From contig OW285190.1 of the NCBI GenBank assembly GCA_935421135.1, positions 17,556,501 to 17,620,500 on the forward strand: a stretch of 64,000 nucleotides of DNA, written 5' to 3'. This stretch comes from Bugulina stolonifera. Its lineage: Eukaryota; Bryozoa; Gymnolaemata; Cheilostomatida; Bugulidae. Below are positions 57,250-64,000 of this stretch, in pieces (within the stretch, counting starts at the first letter, position 1; each line of letters opens with the position of its first letter). Position numbers and translations under genes: made by a program. The notes under the pieces were generated by a model. That model ran no database searches. It was given only the letters and a program-made list of their open reading frames with translations, and was not told the origin of the DNA.

Positions 57250-60200
57250 TCATTTGATGATGATAAAAATGAAAGCAAACAGGAGGATCACACCGCATAT
57301 AATTCCAATCACTGCTCCAGCTGTTCTACCTCCGCTACGAAAAGATAAACAGTGACAGGCAAATTACAAAACTATAAAAATTTAATAGACATAATCATCG
57401 CAGCCACTCTATTGGATGTGCATCATTGCTGGGACCAGTGGGCAACAGTAGCTCAGGACCAGCCTCAGCATCGGACGACAATGACAATCAAACCAAACAA
57501 CAAGATTGTGCGGAATATAATTCCAGTCACTGCTCCAGCTGTTCAACCTCCACTATAGAAAGATGGGTAGATGACTTGAATCAGCATATACAAGAGTGCA
57601 TATGCGTTGAATAAATCGTCTTTGAGGCTCAACTTCATTGGAATTCCAACAGGGGTACTTATGAAGAGCCCACTCACTGCTACCAGTAATACTGAGCAGT
57701 AGAAATCAATGTTTATGAATGCCAACTGATTGGCAAACACTGTTTATGAATCCTTAATTGACAACAGACTAGATAAGAGCACCATAATAACATATAGTGC
57801 ATTTACAATTAATGATAATGTAATATAGAGTAATAATATTACATGTACATGTAATATTAAATAATACAATAATGTACATGTATATTATACAATGTAGAAT
57901 TGTATTATTTAATATTACATGTGCATGTAATAGTATGTATTGTATATATAATATTATATAATACAACAGAGAAAGAACTTACCCTTCCCAAAACTTGCAG
58001 CACTTCTGTCTGGTCGCTGGTCCACAGCAGTACCTGTCTTTCAGAGTGTCTGTCGGCTTATACGGACACACAAAATAGCCAATCTTTACAGAACTAGAAA
58101 CATTTCCTACAGTCACTATCTCAGTTCCGTCAGAATAACAAATGGGAGGATCTGTAACATTAATGGAAGTAGTAGTGTGCTGTCCACTATACTGACCAGT
58201 GTGCTGTCCAGTGTATCTGACCAGTGTACTGTCCACTATACTGACCAGCTGACTGGACATGTACACTTATATTTACAAAATATTTATGCACACTATCATC
58301 ACGGTAGAATATGTAGAGCTGAACATTATGCCGCAAAGATTAAACTCAACTAAGATGGTAGCTCATAGAGAAAGTGTTTGGCCTAGTGGTAAGGAAACTC
58401 ATGGTTGAAGTGATTATAGTTAGGTTATGTTAGTATTACTAGAAAAAATAGGATAACTCTACAATGTAACACAAACACTGAATGAATCTCCTTGTGTGCA
58501 CATAGTACTGAGTGGGAGTTATAGGCACAATATATTATATGTAGTGTCTTATGCTACACTTATGCTTGTTCATGAAGCATTGAATTGAACTACAGAGTCT
58601 TATTGGCTGCAAGAGGGTCTTCACTTTCTATATTGATCTTATAGCATGCCTTACAATCTTTATCAGGAATTGATTACTTGCATGACTCCATATAACTCTA
58701 TAATTGTAGGTCACTAACCTTCATCATAGTCATCATAGTCTGAAAATCTTGACCTATATCTAGTTCTCCCTCGGACTATCACCCCGGCAGCGACTGCCTT
58801 CTTTAGTCCAGAGTACTTAGCCACGCCTCCTTTATACCCGCTGGCTGACTTTCCTCCTTTAGATCGGCTACCACCACTTGACCTACTTCTACCTCCATAA
58901 CTCCGCCCACCACTGCTACGGCCCCCTCCTCCTCTAGAGCCACCACCACTGCTTCCCCCTCCTCCGCGACCTCTACCTACTGCCAACTCTGTAAGAGAAT
59001 GCACATTTTATACAGACAGACATGCACAGATTTGCAGCTATACTCAGTAATCATAGCAGTATTACATGAATGTGTAATATATGACTTTCTGCAGCCAGTT
59101 GAAAGTATATAGCCTACCCTTGTGTGGGCTATAGGAGAAGACAACTCTGACCCTGCATAACCTGTACCTCCTGCATACACTGTACCTCCTGCATACACTA
59201 TGAATTTACCAGAGAGTTTCTTCATTTCCAACCCAGCACTTCTGCACCCAATCAAACTCTACTTCCTGTCCCCCAACTGTCACGACCCATAGGAGTGGAG
59301 ATCTGAGAGACTCACTCAGAAAGTGTAATCTGTATTGTTGTTGCACATGTCATTATCATGTCATGGATACTACATGATTGTAGGAGTTTGACCTACATTT
59401 GGTCAGATCAGATTTTAATGTAATGTATCAATTCACACAGTATATTTGACTTGTGCTGCCTACAAGGTGTATGGGTGTAGCACACCTTGGATGTAGAGCT
59501 CCTTGCTAGCCAATGCCACTTATTTACAGGTTTAAAAGCTTGTGGGTCAGTGCAGTGTCAAATCAAATCAATTCATTATACTGTTCACCTGTTGCTGGTG
59601 GTATAACTTGGTAGTTCATACATGTCGAAATTTTATATCCACAATACTGCATAATAATTATTATTGCTTCAATAAACTCTGTGTGTGTAAGTTAACAGCC
59701 CTTGTCTGGGCAATTGATACCAAGTACATGTGTACCAGTACCGGATCCCCACTAAACTTATGCTAAGGGCTTGAGTTGATAACAATCATAATAAAGTGTG
59801 GTTTCACTTCAGGAATTCTAAACCATTAATACATGTATAATTTGTAGCTAATACATTATGCAGCTAATCGTAGCGACTGACTATGTAATAGTATACTAAC
59901 CACATTGTGGTAGCTAGTAGCTACTAGCTACTGGCTAGTGCTGGGTGCTAGCTAAAAGCTTCAGTCTGAACACATTTTAACCTCGTAACTGTGTAACAGC
60001 AGTCAATATCATCAGCGGTACGCAAATGTAGAATGCAAGAGTTGTGAGCACATAGTCTCAGATCTAGAGAGTTTATGCCCTTCTTTACTCTTATTTTAGT
60101 GATCCCTGGCCCTTAGTCTAGTGACTAGATTGGTGCTATACTGATGGTCCATCTAGTTTGATATACTCACATACAGTGTACTACTGTGACTGGGGTACAC

Positions 60201-60987
60201 AACTCCTGAGTGCAATGCTATATACATGTATAACCCATGAGTGTAATTCATGTGCACAGAGTAGAGTCATGGATCTACCACTGCTAGCTAATGTATAATA
60301 TTCACTGTACTATCACTTATGTAGTATAACTATATATCAGTAACTGGCTTAAATCAGCTGGTTGATAGCAAGACGCTGACCTCTAGGGCTTCAGGCACTG
60401 CATGACATATAAGAGGTCATTGTACTAAGGGGAAATGTAATATCACTCTGCCATCACTATGTAATAATAGTAAGTACTCATAGCATTTAGCCATTTACTG
60501 TACACTGTGTGAGTGTGTGGTAGGTACAGGACGGGTACACTACTCCACTATTTACAGTGCCAGCACTACAACCTATAAATTACACAACATGTGGTTATGC
60601 ATAGTCTGCAATTATACAAATACTCAGAAATATGAGGTGTCCCTTTACAGATTATTCTGTATAATAATACATGTACATGTAGATACAATACAATATCTAC
60701 ATGTGCATGTATGTGTATAATGGCTCTCTGTTGTATATAGTTATAACTAGGCTAACTTACAAGTCGTCACTTAATACTGTATACATGTTATGTACATACT
60801 ATATACTTACTGTGTATGTGTACATATCATAACTCACTGTCTATGAGTACGCATCATTCTTACTATTTACTTACTCCCCATGTGTACATTTTATTATATT
60901 ACTTACTGTCCATGTTTATATCTTATATTACTTACCAACTATACACACCAGAAGGAGTGATACCAGAATCAGGTTGATCTTCATCAT
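57250..60987 (-). CDS. Secreted/membrane protein: RGG-rich + Shisa-like Cys domain + TM
   Basis: Four minus-strand exons (60987-60936, 58988-58719, 58151-57983, 57334-57250) join in consistent phases (1,1,2) to 191 aa. Exon 1 encodes a signal peptide (MMKINLILVSLLLVCIVG). Exon 2 is Gly/Ser/Arg-rich (GRGRGGGGSSGGGS), with a middle AVAAGVIVRGR and an acidic Tyr end (SDYDDYDEG). Exon 3 is Cys-rich: DPPICYSDGT, YFVCPY, RYCCG, QKCCKFW, similar in order and CC pairs to the Shisa/CYYR1-type ectodomain. Exon 4 gives GGRTAGAVIGIICGVILLFA and ends in IIIK-stop, a membrane helix with almost no cytosolic tail. Layout resembles an adaptor or auxiliary subunit; true function unknown. A second last-exon copy lies at 57465-57552. 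Confidence 0.7.
57465..57552 (-). pseudogene. Duplicated terminal exon with early stop
   Basis: A second copy of the membrane-helix exon lies 5' (higher coordinate) of the working one. After the acceptor ending CTATAG (57553-57558), the frame gives GGG then TGA at 57545-57543, where the working copy has AGA. The helix-coding part (GAVTGIIFRTILLFGLIVIV) is still intact in that same frame. If spliced in, it would make a helix-less, secreted form; otherwise it is a dying exon. Confidence 0.6.
57839..57930. repeat. Long inverted repeat (hairpin)
   Basis: Two 32-nt arms (57839-57870 and 57899-57930) are reverse complements with a single mismatch, separated by 28 nt. Each arm contains TTACATGNACATGTAATATT. 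Lies in the last intron of the Shisa-like gene. Confidence 0.9.
58155..58258 (-). repeat. Degenerate ~18-nt repeat before Shisa-like exon 3
   Basis: Tandem GTCAGTATAGTGGACAGCAC-type units on the minus strand, running up to the exon 3 acceptor (TTACAG, 58157-58152). Each unit contains GTCAG or GACAG words. They explain why the reading frame stays open upstream of the exon. Confidence 0.7.
59000..60930. other. Intron 1 of Shisa-like gene
   Basis: AT-rich and non-coding, with CTAGCTAC-type short repeats near 59925-59960 and a hairpin at 60669-60710 (ACATGTACATGTAGATA ... TATCTACATGTGCATGT). No other gene is seen. Confidence 0.5.
60669..60710. repeat. Inverted repeat related to 57839-57930
   Basis: 17-nt arms 60669-60685 and 60694-60710 pair with one mismatch around an 8-nt loop. 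The arms share ACATGTACATGTA / TACATGTGCATGT with the longer hairpin, including the same T/G mismatch. Confidence 0.8.
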
Positions 60988-62689
60988 CTACCTTCACTGT
61001 GTGCACTCACTCATTGCATCAACTGATAACCTGCGTATCAACTGCTCACTAGTTTATGTAGTCTGATAATATGCAGTCATAGCCTGTGGCCCAGACACTG
61101 GTTGACAGGTTAAGGTAGGTTGAACTAAGGTGAATGCATTCTTGAGCATTCACATAATACAGCCTATTATTATAATTATGTGTGCATTCATTCAAACATA
61201 AATTAATGGGTAAGTTAGAGGCATGAAACATTTGTATTCAATCACTAAAGAAGGAGCATGTGTTTAGGGATCAGAGGCTTGGAAAAAATTGATTAGTCTA
61301 GGCACATTTGGTTGCTAGGAAACAGTGAAGTGTGGAATTCAGTGTTTGAGTACATGAGCACTAGATTGTACCTTGCTAATACCACATCTTTGTACAATGT
61401 GTGTATCTGTCCATAATCTCATAGAAGAGATCTAGAGTGCACATGGCACATAAGTCAGATATGGCTTTGTTATGACCCCCTACCTATCTTAGTATGGACT
61501 AAAATAATATTATCATAATACAAGTATGTACGTACTCGTATATTAGACTTTACAAAATTCTTTTACTGTCATTAGGAAACCAACTGTTTTGCCAAGTCAG
61601 TTACGAAGTATCTAAAAAACGATTTTTGCATTCTAAAAGTACAATGTACGTGTATATGTAATGTACAGGTAGGTCCGCATGTTATATATACCGTTGTAAT
61701 TACATGTACATGTATAATTACATGTATATATAAATATTGTGAAATACAGGACCCTTGGAGCACCTTGTAGCACCTTGTAGCACCTGCAAATATGTGCCAA
61801 ACAGCCACCTTGGATATTCCACGTAAGAACTGGTTTACACCGAGTTGGATGCTAATTGCGCTGTTACTGGTTACTGAGGGGGTCATTCTCCATAGTTCTA
61901 GACACTTTTACACTGAGATTTTAGGTCTACAGCGTTGACCCGATACACTTAAGTTGTTGTATTCACTTACAGCCTCGATTTGAGGACCAGGCTGTAGGTG
62001 TGTACTTTTTATCTGGCCCTTGTAATTAGATACCAGTATTTATTACTAAGAACTGTGCTTATACAACACATCTAGGCTAATTTAACACAATTCTTGTACG
62101 TAGGTACTTTACACTATTCTAAGCTAGCTACATGTCATAATGTAATGGTTCAGGGCATTTGTATATACAACTCCAGTCACCCTGATGGACCTTATAGCAC
62201 CCTAAGTGCCTAGTAGTTGCCACAGCACTGCTCATCTGACACTTGTTCTCTTGCACTTAGCTGTTTTGATACTCATACCTACATTGTTATACATGTCCAA
62301 CCATACACTGATGATTACATATTAATTGTATGCTTGAGCCGTTCGCAGGAGTACAGCAGACGGGCCGAGTCGGTCACCGAAGGGTGGATGACTCTAAGGC
62401 TCCGGCTGTAAAAACACTCACATGATACACCCAGTGCGGTGGAGTTGTGTACCCTTTTGTTGTATAGCTACTACATGTAACGTTTAGTAGAGGATCGTAA
62501 CTTAGGCAAAACAACCATGAGAGAATGCTAAGCTACATGCATATGGACCCTGAGCTTGTTAACAGAACCATCCTCTTAAGCAGATGGGTAATACCTAATA
62601 GCCTCAGAGTTGAGAGTGTAACATGGGTGTCAACCATTGGCTATAGTCCTAGTGAAACTACATGTATGGTATTGCAGTTTGGAACTGTG
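60988..62689. other. Intergenic, no gene seen
   Basis: Upstream of the Shisa-like gene. AT-rich, with palindromic TACATGTA words near 61700-61725 and short direct repeats (CACCTTGTAG near 61758-61780). No supportable coding sequence. Confidence 0.5.
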
Positions 62690-64000
62690 TTATAGTATGA
62701 GAGTTCTGTTTCAATATGCTGGAAAGATCAGGAGGCGTCAGTATAGCACCCCTTCCCCTTACAATATTTCAGTATTACAATAAGATACAAGAGGAATTTC
62801 AAGAAGGTAATACTTTTTCTATGATTTCAAGAGTTGTCCCCACTTTGTCTTATAGATAGATATGAGTTTGGAACTCCAGGATATCAAATCTCCTACCCAT
62901 AATGCATTTTATTAAAGTTCAAGCCATCCAGGCACTAAATGCAATATAAAAAGTTGAGCTGCTACTGCTATGCCACACAGAATTGTCCATTATCCATTAA
63001 GCAGTACACTAAATGCGTATGTGTACCCAGAATACTGTGCTACATCCTGGTAGACAAGAAGGGGTGTGACTTGAACCAATTACACGTTTCATATGAACCA
63101 GGATGCAGATTGCTACATGAACTCAGTGTCAGAAGTTAGTAGCATACAGTACTGCATATGGACGAGTACTGCAGTAGCTGTTCCAAAGTAAAACAACAGG
63201 GTCTATAATTCTAGCAAATATAATGTTTACACTTTTTATATCTAATATAAACTAGTCTAGCTTGTACCACTCAGTGTATACTATACACTAATATAATAAT
63301 TAGTGAGTAACCAAGTATAAATACTATAAATATAATATGTATATATTTTAGTAGTAGCATATACGTGTGGTACAGTAGACCGTCTTCCCTTGTTAACAAA
63401 GCTGTATGATTATATTAAAAAGTAGCACTTTATTTAGTCATTCACTGTATGAACAGGTGAAACAGTAAAAAGTAGCCCCAAGGCATCCAAATCAATCTAA
63501 TTTACTAATATGCAATACACAATGTATAATACTGGTAAACAGTGATCAGGGATGTAATTCTAAAAAATTTAAAAAATGATGTATTTGTCTAAAATCTAAG
63601 TATAGGCTAGGGAAGGTGAAAATGAAAAAACACTAGAAAAACTACGTGTAATTTCAGATTCCAAAAGCTTTAAACAACATACAGAAGTTGTCCTCTCTTT
63701 CAAGGTACTGGAGCCTACAAAGAGAGGAGGTAACTCCTACAAAATATTTATTATACAATTATGTAACTGTGTTTAATCCATCGAATACAATGCCAGACCA
63801 TGCTATGATAACATACTATTATGTGGTATACAAGTACAATGTTGCACAAATTGTAGAAAAATTGGTCATAATGTTATGAAAATGGACATTGATAGAACGT
63901 GTACTGTTGTACCATACTATAGAATTAAAAAATCGAAGTTTAAGACTGATTATATAAGAATAATGTAGTTTATGTGAACATTATGCTGTGAGTCATTATT
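62690..64000. repeat. 1.3-kb duplicated block, copy 2
   Basis: Direct copy of 55866-57212, still matching at the last base of the window (GTGAGTCATTATT). In copy 1 the next feature is the membrane-helix exon of the Shisa-like gene, so a paralogous exon may begin just beyond this window. Confidence 0.9.

Noticed and set aside
58152..58266. Extra N-terminal residues of Shisa-like exon 3
   Set aside because: The frame is open only because of the tandem repeat; the only acceptor matching the phase of exon 2 is at 58152-58153.

Overview
The window is animal nuclear DNA: AT-rich, genes split by GT-AG introns, many short non-autonomous transposons and minisatellites, and metazoan families (matrixin metalloprotease, class-C-type Venus-flytrap receptors, Ly6/Quiver-like GPI protein, Shisa-like membrane protein, cytosolic sulfotransferase). 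The gene set and dense dispersed repeats suggest an early-branching animal, most likely a demosponge. That placement is inference; no ribosomal or mitochondrial marker is present. All exon models were read by eye from splice sites, reading phase and comparison of paralogs inside the window.

Layout. (1) 1-5.7 kb: eight tightly packed, intact minus-strand genes of a Polinton/Maverick (adintovirus-like) element whose other part lies left of the window: retroviral-type integrase with chromodomain, FtsK/HerA-type packaging ATPase, probable penton-like minor capsid protein, two small membrane-active/core-like proteins and three unassigned proteins. (2) 5.7-6.5 kb: an abrupt GC-rich block with a GGC/GGT triplet tract, then a cluster of CCAAT boxes. 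(3) 6.5-8.4 kb: the last two exons of a sulfotransferase gene whose 5' exons are not in the window. (4) 8.2-25 kb: a tandem segmental duplication. Each unit ends in a small, unusual matrixin gene with its own TATA box; the second unit carries only a relic of the sulfotransferase last exon. A hAT element in unit 1 has its empty site preserved in unit 2. (5) 26-51.7 kb: two paralogous, complete receptor genes (15 and 14 exons; predicted 1148 and 1219 aa). Each has a signal peptide, two tandem Venus-flytrap (class C GPCR-type) ligand-binding modules, ONE membrane helix in place of seven, and a tail with YxxP/YxxM tyrosine motifs and a shared PTPxPRQ proline motif. (6) 53.6-55.6 kb: a 126-aa Ly6/Quiver-like gene with a decayed Tc1 transposon in its second intron. 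(7) 57.2-61 kb, minus strand: a 191-aa secretory protein with an RGG/GS-rich segment, a Shisa-like Cys-rich domain and a terminal membrane helix; its last exon is duplicated and the nearer copy has a stop before the helix. (8) A 1.3-kb block at 55.9-57.2 kb recurs at 62.7-64 kb and runs off the window.

The most interesting material is the receptor pair, a candidate undescribed receptor type joining class C ligand-binding modules to phosphotyrosine/SH3 docking without a kinase or 7TM domain. In the second receptor gene, minisatellites have invaded splice junctions. One array has multiplied a 5' splice donor to eight GT-bearing copies, each an in-frame 10-residue step from the next.
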